64,000 bases of DNA from JACMLX01 sp040384325 (lineage in GTDB: Bacteria; Gemmatimonadota; Gemmatimonadetes; Gemmatimonadales; Gemmatimonadaceae). Shown here one piece after another: positions 9,369 to 21,240 of the stretch. The position numbers and the translations under genes were made by a program. The notes under the pieces were generated by a model that made no database searches, was not told where the DNA came from, and saw only the letters and a program-made list of their open reading frames with translations. The stretch spans positions 186,001 to 250,000 of the forward strand of contig JAZKJL010000006.1 in NCBI GenBank assembly GCA_040384325.1, given 5' to 3'. Position 1 is the first letter of the stretch, and every line of letters starts with the position of its first letter.

Positions 9369-9550
9369 GCCCGGAGCCTGTGGGAGTCTGTGGGAAGCTA
9401 CCCCCGCGCCCGGAGTCCGGTATCAGCAGCTGGCGACCCGATGCCAGCCACCATCCGTCACCGGCCCTGCGGTCTATCGCCGCGCCGGTGCGCGGGTTGT
9501 TTATTCCTCACGATGCCCCGTCCCGACGACCTCTCGCGAACCCCACCGCC
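9369..9550. promoter_or_regulatory. Divergent promoter region, kinase / hybrid regulator
   Basis: About 180 bp separate the starts of the Ser/Thr kinase (minus) and the hybrid two-component gene (plus), so both promoters must lie here or just inside the genes. I do not see a convincing -35/-10 pair or a clear palindrome. Confidence 0.4.
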
Positions 9551-11491
9551 TTGACCGCTCGCGTACGACGTGCGTCGGTGTACCGCGCCTGCATTCGCAG
9601 TATCTGGATTCGGTTGCTGCTGATCACGGTGCTGACGTCGGCACCCATCCACGCCCAGGGCGCAGCCGTCGGCGACGCCGAGGCCCGTCCGGTCACGGCG
9701 TGGTTCCTCGCCCCGATGGTCCAAGTGACGGGCGTGATCGCGCTGCTGGCACTCGGCATCGCCATCGTGCGCGGCCAGTTGCGGGCGGTCGAGGATCGGG
9801 CGGCCGAGCTGGAACGCCTCGTGGCCGAGCGCACCGCGGCACTGCGTGAACGTGAACGGATGCTGGCGGCGCAGGCCGAGGAGTTGAAGGCACTGGACCG
9901 GGCGCGGTCGCGCTTCTTCGCCAATGTGTCACACGAGCTGCGTACGCCGCTCACGCTGACCATCGGACCGATCGAGGATGCGCGCAACGTGGTCACCGGT
10001 GATGCACGGCTGGAGCGCTGGCTCGACACGGCGCTGCGCAACTCGCGGCGCCTGCTGCGGCTGGTGAACCAGATCCTCGACGTCGCGAAGCTCGAAGCTG
10101 GCGAGATGCGCCTCGAGCCACGACCGCTGGACCTGAGTGCCTTCCTGCGTGGACTGCTGGGCGCGTTCCAGCCGGTGGCCGAGCGCAAGGGCATCGCCCT
10201 GCAGTTGCAGGCGCCGGAAGAGTACCGCGCCATGCTGGATGCCGACGCGATCGAGAAGATCGTCACCAACCTGCTCTCGAACGCGGTCAAGTTCACGCCG
10301 CCGAATGGCCTCGTGAGCACCACGTTGTCGGCCACGCCCGATGTGATGACGATCGTGGTGCGCGACTCCGGATCGGGCATCCCGCCGGAGCGGCTGGCGC
10401 ACGTGTTCGAGCGGTTCCATCACGTGGACGAATCGGTCACGTCGATTCAGCCCGGTACCGGCATCGGGCTGTCGCTGGTGAAGGACCTGGTGGAGCTGCA
10501 TCGCGGCACGGTGACCGTCAGCAGCGATGCCAACGGCACGGTGTTCACGGTCACGCTGCCGGTGGTGCGTGATGACAGCGTGGCGCCGATCGGTGCCACC
10601 GCCGAGCGGCTGACGATGTTCGTGTCGATGGAGATCCCGACGTCCGGCGCGATCCGCAACGGCATGCTCGAGGACACCGACGCCGACGTGCCGACGCTGC
10701 TGATCGTCGACGACAGCGCCGACCTGCGGGCGTACGTGCGGGATCACTTCGAGGACCGGTTCCGCGTGCTGGAGGCGGGCGACGGCGACGAAGGGATCAC
10801 GGTGGCGCGCGAGCACCTGCCCGACGTGATCCTCTGTGACGTGATGATGCCCGGCACCGACGGCCACGGCCTGGTGCGCGCGCTGCGGGCCAGTCCGGAG
10901 ACCGACTATCTCGCGATCGTGCTGCTCACCGCACAGGCCGAGGACGAGCAGCGGCTAAAGGGGCTGGAAGGCGGTGCGGACGATTACCTGGTGAAGCCGT
11001 TCGAGATGCGCGAACTGGATGTACGCGTGCGCAACCTGATCGCATCGCGACGGCGGTTGCGTACCCGGTTCGAGTCGGCCGACGACGCGGTGCCGGCCGA
11101 TGACCTGCGGGCCAATGCGGCGTCGGTCACGCCGGTGGGGGATACAGCACTCTCCGCCGAGGATGCAGCGTATCTCGATCGTGTGCGTGCGGCGATCCGC
11201 AGCAAGCTGCACGATCCGGACTTCGGCGTGGCGGAATTGGCCGATGCCGTGTTCCAGGATCGCTCACACCTGTTCCGTCGTGTGCGGCAGGTGGCAGGCG
11301 TGTCGCCGTCGGAGCTGCTGCGCCTGATGCGGCTGGAGGAAGGAGCGCGCCTCCTGGCCACCGGGCAGGGCACCGTGGCCGACGTGACGTATGCGGTCGG
11401 CTACAACAGCGTCTCGCATTTCTGTCGTGCGTTCCAGGTGCGGTTCGGTAGCACACCGGCGGCGTTCCGGACACGGGCCACGGTGCGCTGA
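9551..11491 (+). CDS. Hybrid two-component regulator: histidine kinase, receiver, AraC-type DNA binding
   Basis: About 646 aa from a TTG at 9551; the frame is open back to 9380 and a GTG at 9578 is also possible, so the start is uncertain. Order: a hydrophobic N-terminus (IRLLLITVLTSAPIHAQ), a second membrane helix (VTGVIALLALGIAIV), a coiled linker, a HisKA domain with SHELRTPL (His128), an ATPase domain (LLSNAVKFT, DSGSGIPP, GTGIGLSLV), a receiver domain with ILCDVMMPG (Asp430) and KPFEM, and a C-terminal AraC helix-turn-helix (GVAELADAV, YAVGYNSVSHFCRAFQ). This is the layout of one-protein hybrid systems (HTCS) that sense outside the cell and bind DNA directly, but here only about 35 residues separate the two membrane helices, so the usual large periplasmic propeller is missing. 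Confidence 0.9.
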   Translation: MTARVRRASVYRACIRSIWIRLLLITVLTSAPIHAQGAAVGDAEARPVTAWFLAPMVQVTGVIALLALGIAIVRGQLRAVEDRAAELERLVAERTAALRERERMLAAQAEELKALDRARSRFFANVSHELRTPLTLTIGPIEDARNVVTGDARLERWLDTALRNSRRLLRLVNQILDVAKLEAGEMRLEPRPLDLSAFLRGLLGAFQPVAERKGIALQLQAPEEYRAMLDADAIEKIVTNLLSNAVKFTPPNGLVSTTLSATPDVMTIVVRDSGSGIPPERLAHVFERFHHVDESVTSIQPGTGIGLSLVKDLVELHRGTVTVSSDANGTVFTVTLPVVRDDSVAPIGATAERLTMFVSMEIPTSGAIRNGMLEDTDADVPTLLIVDDSADLRAYVRDHFEDRFRVLEAGDGDEGITVAREHLPDVILCDVMMPGTDGHGLVRALRASPETDYLAIVLLTAQAEDEQRLKGLEGGADDYLVKPFEMRELDVRVRNLIASRRRLRTRFESADDAVPADDLRANAASVTPVGDTALSAEDAAYLDRVRAAIRSKLHDPDFGVAELADAVFQDRSHLFRRVRQVAGVSPSELLRLMRLEEGARLLATGQGTVADVTYAVGYNSVSHFCRAFQVRFGSTPAAFRTRATVR

Positions 11492-11494
11492 CGG

Positions 11495-12496
11495 TCAGAA
11501 TACGGCGTGCTCCCCGCGTTCGACACGCGCTTCACCCCGCACCAGCGTCGCGTAGTAATCGAACAACGTCTCCGTACCGGTCTCAGGCGTCGCGTCCGCT
11601 TCGTAGCGCCCGGTCTGCGGATTCAGCACCAGCATCGACTCGGTGGCGTAGTAGCGGCCGATGCGTGCCAGTTCCGCCTTGTCGGCGAGCGATGGAATCA
11701 CGCGGCCGAGCGTGGAGAGCACGCCGATGATCACGTCGAGCATCGCCACCGGCACCCGTGTGTACTTCGGCGGGCGCCCGGTCAACACGAAGAGCCGCTC
11801 GCCCTGCGCCTGCGGCGTGATCGCCGGACCGGGGCCGCCGATGGGCAGGATGCGATCATGACGTGTCACGTCGTCGAGGCAGTCGGCGAGGTAGGCGGCC
11901 AGGTCGTCGTCGCTGATCGGCTTGCAGGCGGTCAGCAACCCGTCGCCGAAGAGCAGGAACGACTTGCCACCTTGCACGCGCGCCACCTGGCCGGACAGCG
12001 ACTTGAAGAACGCCGTCGCGCGTACGATCGAATACGTCATGCCCGACGCCATCAGCACCGACTCGAACGCCAGCTTCGCCCGCTGGAACGCCAATTGCGG
12101 CTTCTGCACGCAGATCGCCGAGAGCAGCACGACCTGCGTCACGCCGGTGTCGCGTGCAGCCGTGAGGGCGTTCAGGTGTGCCTGGTGATCGATCGCCCAC
12201 GCATCCTTCGGTACGCCGGTTCGCGACGCCATGCACGAGACCAGCGCGTCGAACGATTCGCCCCGGAATCCGTCGCGTGCGAGTGACGCGGGGTCGCCCA
12301 CGTCGCCGTGACGCACCGTGACGCCGGGATCGAACGCTGCGCGGCGTGTGTCACCGCCGGCGCGTACGAAGCACACCACCTCGTGGCCGCGCGCCTGGAG
12401 CGCCCGCACCGTCGCACGCCCGATGGTGCCGGTGGCGCCGAGCATGAATACGCGGCGTGGTCGTGTCGAGTGTGACACCATGGATGGTGTCGTCAT
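11495..12496 (-). CDS. NAD(P)H-binding SDR resembling divinyl (proto)chlorophyllide 8-vinyl reductase
   Basis: 333 aa atypical short-chain dehydrogenase. The nucleotide motif GATGTIGR lies near residue 20. The body matches my recollection of the BciA/DVR family closely: VVLLSAICVQKP, FQRAKLAFE, RATAFFKSLSGQV, FGDG, ACKPISDDDLA, ILPIGGPGPAITP and IGRYYATESMLVLNP. In phototrophs this enzyme reduces the 8-vinyl group of divinyl chlorophyllides with NADPH. No other (bacterio)chlorophyll gene is visible here, so it may serve a photosynthesis cluster elsewhere or act on another substrate. Start at 12496 (ATG at 12481 also possible). It is last in a minus-strand run below dnaE2. Confidence 0.75.
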   Translation of the reverse strand: MTTPSMVSHSTRPRRVFMLGATGTIGRATVRALQARGHEVVCFVRAGGDTRRAAFDPGVTVRHGDVGDPASLARDGFRGESFDALVSCMASRTGVPKDAWAIDHQAHLNALTAARDTGVTQVVLLSAICVQKPQLAFQRAKLAFESVLMASGMTYSIVRATAFFKSLSGQVARVQGGKSFLLFGDGLLTACKPISDDDLAAYLADCLDDVTRHDRILPIGGPGPAITPQAQGERLFVLTGRPPKYTRVPVAMLDVIIGVLSTLGRVIPSLADKAELARIGRYYATESMLVLNPQTGRYEADATPETGTETLFDYYATLVRGEARVERGEHAVF

Positions 12497-12527
12497 CCGA
12501 CATCCGGTGTGCACATGCTGGCGATCG

Positions 12528-13418
12528 TCACGCGCGCGCTGCCTGCCGACGTGCGAGCAGCGCGGCAACGGCATCGGCGAACCGGGCCGGCGCCTCCGGA
12601 TCCATGCGCAGGTACAACGACGGCTCGATCAATTCGGCTTCCATCAACGCCAGCCGGCCGTCGTCGAGGCGGATCAAGTCGATGCGCGCCTGGAAGGGCA
12701 CCGGTGCGATCGCCGCCAGCACCTGTTCCGCCACCCGTCGCAACTCTGCACTGGCCTGCACCGCGACGATCTCGCCGCCATGCTCCTCCTGCACGCGGAA
12801 GTCGCCGGGCTTCGGCACCTTCTGGATGGCGTGACTGAAACGGCCATCGAAGTAGAAGAGGGAATACTCTCCCTCCGTGACCACCGAGCGCACGAACGGC
12901 TGCGCGAACCAGTCGCGCCCGTCGAACGTGTCCACCAGCTGCTGCAGCAACACGTCGCTGAGCGGCGCGTGCAGCCGGAAGGTGTCCTTGGCGCCTGCGC
13001 TGATTGTCGGCTTGAGGACGATCTCGCGCTCCTGCAACGTGGTGGACAGCGCCACGAAGCTGGCCGCCGTGCCGCCGTGTCCCCACACCGACGGCACCAC
13101 CGGCACACCGCGTGACTCGAGGTCGCGGAGGTAGCGCTTGTCCACGTTCCACTCCACCACGCGCACCGGATTCTCGAGCTGTGCCCCGCTGGCCTCGATC
13201 GCGCGCAGCGTGTCGAGGAACTCGGCCGAGCGGCCGAAGTAGTCCCACGTGCTCCGGATCAGCACCAGGTCGTAGCTGCCCCAGTCGGTGGGCAGGGACC
13301 ACGGTATCTCGGCCGCGTCCCACCCGCGGCGCTGCAGCTCGGCGACGGCGAGGGCATCGTCGATCACGAAATCGGCGACGTGCTCGAGGGTCAGGAAGGC
13401 GACGCGTGGCATGGCCAC
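12528..13418 (-). CDS. ATP-grasp domain protein
   Basis: 296 aa. N-terminal region VAFLTLEHVADFVIDD and LVLIRSTWDYF resemble the pre-ATP-grasp domain of the glutathione-synthetase-like/DcsG group. The ATP-grasp core follows, with EIVLKPTISAGAKDT, DWFAQPFV, GEYSLFYFDG and the metal-site segment LMEAELIEPSLYL. Members ligate a carboxylate to an amine or similar nucleophile using ATP; the substrates cannot be inferred. Spacing is 8 bp from the upstream HExxH gene and 31 bp to the SDR gene, so these are probably one transcript. The start could be 13418 or 13412. Confidence 0.85.
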   Translation of the reverse strand: MAMPRVAFLTLEHVADFVIDDALAVAELQRRGWDAAEIPWSLPTDWGSYDLVLIRSTWDYFGRSAEFLDTLRAIEASGAQLENPVRVVEWNVDKRYLRDLESRGVPVVPSVWGHGGTAASFVALSTTLQEREIVLKPTISAGAKDTFRLHAPLSDVLLQQLVDTFDGRDWFAQPFVRSVVTEGEYSLFYFDGRFSHAIQKVPKPGDFRVQEEHGGEIVAVQASAELRRVAEQVLAAIAPVPFQARIDLIRLDDGRLALMEAELIEPSLYLRMDPEAPARFADAVAALLARRQAARA

Positions 13419-13426
13419 GAGTGTAG

Positions 13427-14026
13427 TCAGCCGGTGCTGCTCCCCGAACCCCCTTCGGTCTTCCGCAGCGCGCGCAGCCGGGCCTCGGCCACGGCGAGGT
13501 CGATGCCCGGTGCCACTTCCGCGTCGCTCATGCCGAGGATCTCGCGTGCGCGCGCCACCACCGGCGCGCCACCCGGCGCCTGCTCACCGAACGCGATCTC
13601 GGCGCGGCGGCACATACGCTCCTCGTGAGCGATGTTGGTGTGGCGACGATCCACCCGCATGGCGGTGATGCGCGCGTGCACGCCTTCGTGGAGGATGGTG
13701 GCCGCCACCTGGGCCAGCGTGAAGGTGGGGTTCACCACGAAGGTGGTGTCGATCACCATGATGCGCGTGTCGTGAAAGAACACGCCGCGATTGGGCCAGC
13801 GCTTGACCCAGATGCATTGCACGTCGTGCCGCAGGCGTCGCAGGTGGCGCGGCATGTAGCGGCCGATCAGTTGCAGTGCCTCGGTGAAGCGCGCCTCGAG
13901 CTGTGTGTCGTCGATGTCGGCGCGTTCGTTGAGGAACCAGGCCGGCACGCCCTCGATCTCGCGCCGCCGTGACCGGGCGGCGTCGTAGCGATCGCGCAGT
14001 GCAGCGGGGAGGAGGTCGCGGAGCAT
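13427..14026 (-). CDS. Small HExxH-motif protein, putative zinc metallopeptidase
   Basis: 199 aa, no signal peptide, so probably cytoplasmic. The central segment ATILHEGVHARI carries HExxH (His113, Glu114, His117), and an acidic residue follows in NIAHEERMCRRAEIAF, which could supply the third zinc ligand. The preceding strand IMVIDTTFVVNPTF resembles the edge strand of gluzincin folds. I do not recognise a named family. Start at 14026 was chosen because codons upstream look non-coding. It sits 25 bp after the lipoprotein gene and 8 bp before the ATP-grasp gene. Confidence 0.72.
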   Translation of the reverse strand: MLRDLLPAALRDRYDAARSRRREIEGVPAWFLNERADIDDTQLEARFTEALQLIGRYMPRHLRRLRHDVQCIWVKRWPNRGVFFHDTRIMVIDTTFVVNPTFTLAQVAATILHEGVHARITAMRVDRRHTNIAHEERMCRRAEIAFGEQAPGGAPVVARAREILGMSDAEVAPGIDLAVAEARLRALRKTEGGSGSSTG

Positions 14027-14051
14027 CGGGACGAAGGATAGATGCCCGCCG

Positions 14052-14525
14052 CTACTTGTCCGACCATCCCGTGTCGAGGAGGATCTTCCAGGTGCCGTCG
14101 GACTGCCGCTGCCAGAGCGTGAGATAGCGGCCACGCTCGAGGGTGTCGGTGCGGGCCGTCTTGCGTACCCACGCCGAGCGGCCGACGGTCACACCGGTGC
14201 GACGGTCGGCGTAGGCCACTGCGTCGCTGGGCTCCCAGAGCAGCACCCGCGAGGGGTCGGCGAACATCTGCTTGTCGAGGCCACCCACGGGGTCCACGCC
14301 GCGCAGCAGGAAGAGTCCGCCAGTGCCGGGCTTGGCGATGTCGGCGGCGAAGCGCGCCACCCAGGCGGCGTGTCCGCTGTCGGCGACGGCGCGGGCATAG
14401 GCACGATCGGCGGCGAAGAGTTCGTCCTGCAGGGCAGTGTCGTTGCCCGGGGTCGGCGTCGGCAGGGCCACAGGGGGCTTGCAGGCGACCAGCCCGAGCG
14501 CGGCGATCAGGAGTGTGATGCGCAT
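14052..14525 (-). CDS. Lipoprotein with a SnoaL/DUF4440-like domain
   Basis: 157 aa. A lipoprotein signal is clear: MRITLLIAALGLVAC, with the lipobox Cys at 15. The mature part (LFAADRAYARAVADSGHAAWVARFAADI and WVRKTARTDTL, YLTLWQRQSDGTWKILLDTGW) has the pattern of NTF2-like DUF4440/SnoaL-like proteins, a cone-shaped fold used for ligand binding or catalysis. The exact role is unknown. It lies 115 bp downstream of dnaE2 on the same strand. Confidence 0.82.
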   Translation of the reverse strand: MRITLLIAALGLVACKPPVALPTPTPGNDTALQDELFAADRAYARAVADSGHAAWVARFAADIAKPGTGGLFLLRGVDPVGGLDKQMFADPSRVLLWEPSDAVAYADRRTGVTVGRSAWVRKTARTDTLERGRYLTLWQRQSDGTWKILLDTGWSDK

Positions 14526-14640
14526 GGTCTCGTGGTGGAAGGCGTTCGGAAGGTACCCCACGTGCCGGACGTCGTGCCGTGCGCAATATCGCCCGATGGT
14601 TACCGACTGTCCCGATGCATCCACTGCCGCGCCGCGCCCG

Positions 14641-18402
<3,762 letters not shown>

Positions 18403-18431
18403 GCCACACCATCCACGCTATATTCCCGCTC
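18403..18431. promoter_or_regulatory. 29-bp divergent gap between dnaE2 and the PYP-like gene
   Basis: Only 29 bp separate the two start codons, too little for two ordinary promoters. One or both promoters must lie inside the opposite gene, or the PYP-like gene starts later (GTG at 18462 is in frame). A TATATT-like stretch at 18418-18423 could be part of a -10 element. The dnaE2 start cannot move inward because its PHP motif begins five residues in. Confidence 0.4.
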
Positions 18432-18872
18432 ATGGACACCCCCGACATCACGCGCCGCGACGTGCTGCGCCTGACGCCCGTCTCGCACGAGGCGCACAAG
18501 GCCGAGATCCTGTCGGCAGCGGATCGCATGTCGGGGGAGGAGCTGGACACGCTGCCGTACGGCATGATCCAGCTCGATTCGTCGGGTCGCATCCTGAAGT
18601 ACAACGCGGTCGAGAGCCGCCTCGCGCAGCTGCCGCAGGCGACGACGATCGGCAGGAAGTTCTTCAGCGAGGTCGCGCCCTGCACCAAGGTCCAGCAGTT
18701 CTACGGCCAGTTCAAGGAAGGCGTCCTGCGCGAGTCGCTGGACACCACCTTCTCGTTCCACTTCGCCTTCAAGCAGAACCCGCGTGACGTGACCGTGCGC
18801 CTGTTCTACAGCAAGCGGACGCGCAGTGTATGGGTCATGGTCTCCGATCGCGAAGGGAATCCGATCGGGTGA
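18432..18872 (+). CDS. Photoactive yellow protein-like PAS domain protein
   Basis: 146 aa, soluble. From memory it aligns without gaps to photoactive yellow protein (PYP) over about residues 45-117 with a constant offset of 15: ILKYNAVE gives Tyr57 (PYP Tyr42) and Glu61 (Glu46), and FFSEVAPC gives Cys84 (Cys69, the p-coumarate attachment site). The segment after it, FYGQFKEGV, matches PYP FYGKFKEGV. Thr50 and Arg52 are replaced by Ala65 and Leu67, so the photocycle, if any, would be tuned differently. An N-terminal extension of about 15 residues precedes the domain. No effector domain is attached, and no chromophore genes (tyrosine ammonia-lyase, coumarate ligase) are seen. It could be a blue-light sensor or a PAS protein that kept the fold only. 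Confidence 0.8.
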   Translation: MDTPDITRRDVLRLTPVSHEAHKAEILSAADRMSGEELDTLPYGMIQLDSSGRILKYNAVESRLAQLPQATTIGRKFFSEVAPCTKVQQFYGQFKEGVLRESLDTTFSFHFAFKQNPRDVTVRLFYSKRTRSVWVMVSDREGNPIG

Positions 18873-19334
18873 TGTCCTGTGTGCTGTTGACTGCCACTGC
18901 TTTATCGCAGAACAGCACTGCCGCAGAAGGGAATAGCCGCAGAAGGGCAACGGCAACTGCAACGGCAACTGCCTGACGCAAAGGCGCAAAGACGCAAAGG
19001 CGCAAGGAACAGCGCCGCGGTCAGTCACCCTGCCAGCAGTCGTGCAGCACGATGCATCTGCAATGCTTTGGGAACAGCAACTGCGAGTGCAGTTCCCATA
19101 AAACGTTGATTTCGCGATGTGAGCTGCCGACGGCCACGCGCGGCGAACGCCTTGCGCCTTTGCGCCTTTGCGCCTTTGCGTCAAGCAGTTGCTCTTGCTC
19201 TTGCTGTTGCTGTTGCCGTTGCCCTTCTGCGGCCGTTCTGTTCTGCGATCAGGCCGTTGCCGTCGCCGTTGTTCTCCTGCGGCCGTTCCGTTCTGCGGCT
19301 GTGCCGTTCTGCGATCAAGCAGTTGGTAAGAGTG
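18873..19334. repeat. Non-coding nested inverted-repeat region
   Basis: This 462-bp gap between two convergent genes holds no credible gene but several nested inverted repeats. Outer arms are about 18897-18930 and 19289-19322 (CTGCTTNATCGCAGAAC type). Middle arms are GCCGCAGAAGGGCAACGGC at about 18937 and its complement at about 19213-19231. Inner arms at 18973-19010 and 19150-19190 are TGACGCAAAGGCGCAAAG repeats. About 139 bp lie inside. The inner arms and the 19-base end at 19176-19194 are shared with the 1826-2010 element. The whole could fold as one long hairpin and separate the PYP-like and imuB transcripts. Confidence 0.75.
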
Positions 19335-21029
19335 TCAGTCATACCAGCCTTGCAGCACCCACGACTCGGACTCGTGGTAGATCAGCAGCGTGCCGACTTC
19401 GCGGGTGCGGAGGTACCAGTAGTCGCGCGCGAACGGCGTGCGCCACCAGGCGCCGGTGAGGCGCTCGGGGCCGATGCTGTCGTGCACGGTGAAGGTGTGC
19501 GCCTGCCACACACCGGCCACCGGGCGCTGGGCGTCGTCGCAGGTCATGCGCACCGGCTGCGGCACCTCGAGCAGGCGCAGGGCGGCCGGGGCGGCGGCGC
19601 GATCGGTGGTGAAGAGCGGCAGCCAGGTGCCGACCTGCGTCACCAGTGCCGCGTCATCGTGGCGTGATGACACCGCGTTCTGCTCCACCTGCAGCGCCGC
19701 CGCCAGTGCGGCATCGTCACCATCCACCAGCTCGGCCCACGCCCCGGCGCATTCGGCGCGATGATCGTCGCGCAGCACCGGACGCATCACCGCGCCCGGA
19801 CCGAGCGTGCTGCGTAGCCGCTCCAGTGCGGCGAGCGCCGCACCCGGATCACGCCAGCCCGCGTCCAGCAGGTCGCCCTGTTCACCCGTCGCCGGCTGCG
19901 TGTTGGTGAGTGTGACCGTCACGCCGCAGATCGGGGCCACGATCGCCCAGTCGGAAAGCAGGGCGCGGCAGCGCTCGAACAGCGGCGCCACACGCGCCAG
20001 CGGATGCGCGGGCCGCACCTCGCGGGTGATGGTCTCGGCGGGCGTGACGTCGTCGCGCCGCTGACGGCCGCCATCCAGATGGAGCGTGATCGCCACCGCG
20101 CCGGCGGCCAGGCCATCGCGCACCAGGTCGCGGACCAGCGTCTCCAACGCGGCGCGGACCAGAAAGAGCGCTGGCTCCATGGTGTCGCTGGAGCCGCCCA
20201 GTTCCGCCGTCACGCTGCGCTGGGCTTCGAGGCGGGCGAGCACCGGACGGCGCGGGTCCTCCCCGTGGGCCAGGCGCCAGGCGCTCAGGCCTCCCTCGCC
20301 CCAGCGCCGCTCGATGTCGGCCACCGGCAGCCCGGCAAAGGCGCCCACGGTACGGATGCCAAGGGTCTCCAGCGAGGCCACCAGCTCCTCGTCGAGGGGG
20401 AGGAAGGCCAGCGGCAGCGGGGCGAGGTAGGCCGGGTCGCCGCCGGAGGGGATGCAGAAGGCCGCCGGTTCGCCCGCCGGGACCTTCTGCCAGGTGGCGG
20501 CGCGGGCGGCAGCGCAGGAATCGGCGATGGCCACCCGGGCGCCGGGGTGCCAGCGCTGGGCGATGGTGAGCAGGGTGCGCGCCAGGCGTCGCTCGCCGCC
20601 GATGGCGTCGAAACCCGTCGCCCCCACCCACCAGGTGCCGCTGATGGCGCCGGCGGGAGAGACGTGTGGGCTGGCCTGGATCAGGGCGGCGGTGGCGCGG
20701 GTGAGGGCGCCGGCGATCGCGATCTCGTCCCACGGCAGGATGTCGAGCCGAGTGCAGCGGGCGCGGGCCTCGGTGACGGTCATCCCGGCGCGGACCCGGG
20801 CGCGGCCCGCCGCCGCACTCACCGCCCGGAGCTTGTTCCCATCGGCGAGGGCGAGGAGGCGCTCATCCCAGTGCTTGTCGTCATCGGCCGGCTTGGTGGG
20901 TGCGACGGGAGCGGCCGGTTCCGTGGTGAGCCCCAGCCCGAGCTGCCGCGGCCCCTGGCTGGCGCGCCACACGGCGCCCACCGGGAACCGGGGAATTCGG
21001 ACACAGGCAACGCGCCAGAGGGACGGCAT
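19335..21029 (-). CDS. imuB: ImuB, Y-family polymerase-like mutasome subunit
   Basis: 564 aa. The N-terminus (MPSLWRVACVRIPRFPVGA) and the ordered segments AVSAAAGRARVRAGMTVTEARARC, WVGATGFDAIGGE, VAIADSCAAAR, FLPLDEELVASLETLGIRTVGAFAGLP and ETLVRDLVRDG match ImuB, the catalytically dead Y-family protein that bridges ImuA/DnaE2 and the beta clamp. The catalytic acidic pairs of active Y-polymerases are not apparent, as expected. I use the ATG at 21029; a GTG at 21116 is in frame but lies in the shared upstream block. The mutasome partner dnaE2 lies below it, separated by the PYP-like gene and repeats, while imuA is at 36.2 kb. Confidence 0.88.
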   Translation of the reverse strand: MPSLWRVACVRIPRFPVGAVWRASQGPRQLGLGLTTEPAAPVAPTKPADDDKHWDERLLALADGNKLRAVSAAAGRARVRAGMTVTEARARCTRLDILPWDEIAIAGALTRATAALIQASPHVSPAGAISGTWWVGATGFDAIGGERRLARTLLTIAQRWHPGARVAIADSCAAARAATWQKVPAGEPAAFCIPSGGDPAYLAPLPLAFLPLDEELVASLETLGIRTVGAFAGLPVADIERRWGEGGLSAWRLAHGEDPRRPVLARLEAQRSVTAELGGSSDTMEPALFLVRAALETLVRDLVRDGLAAGAVAITLHLDGGRQRRDDVTPAETITREVRPAHPLARVAPLFERCRALLSDWAIVAPICGVTVTLTNTQPATGEQGDLLDAGWRDPGAALAALERLRSTLGPGAVMRPVLRDDHRAECAGAWAELVDGDDAALAAALQVEQNAVSSRHDDAALVTQVGTWLPLFTTDRAAAPAALRLLEVPQPVRMTCDDAQRPVAGVWQAHTFTVHDSIGPERLTGAWWRTPFARDYWYLRTREVGTLLIYHESESWVLQGWYD

Positions 21030-21101
21030 GGGACGGACGGCACTCGGCGGGAAACGGGGGCGGCGGCGGTGGCTGGCAGGGCGGGTGTGGGATGGATGAC
21101 G

Positions 21102-21141
21102 ATACCGAACAGACACCGAAGCGCAAGGAAGGCGACAGTGG
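21102..21141 (-). promoter_or_regulatory. Putative LexA-like SOS operator upstream of imuB
   Basis: GAACAGACACCGAAG at 21107-21121 reads CTTC-N7-GTTC on the coding strand, close to the GTTC-N7-GTTC box known for alphaproteobacterial LexA. It lies 77 bp before the imuB start. The surrounding 40 bp recur upstream of imuA (37240-37279) with only three mismatches. That conservation between two separated genes of one complex supports a shared operator. The block also reads as GTG-TCT-GTT-CGG-TAT in frame with both genes, so a shared N-terminus is a weaker alternative. Confidence 0.65.
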
Positions 21142-21240
21142 TGGCGGGATGGGGTGGTTTGCTGTCGATCGGGTGAATCCGGTGACGGTCGGGTGCGCCG
21201 ACGCTGCTAAGGTGTGGTCGGACGCTACGGGAGGAATGCC

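Noticed and set aside
18973..19190. CRISPR array
   Set aside because: The short repeats are inverted and nearly contiguous, without regular spacers, and no cas gene is present.
21029..21116. Starting imuB at GTG 21116 and imuA at GTG 37254
   Set aside because: This would give both proteins the same five-residue start from the shared block, but family N-termini begin at the downstream ATGs (21029 and 37206).
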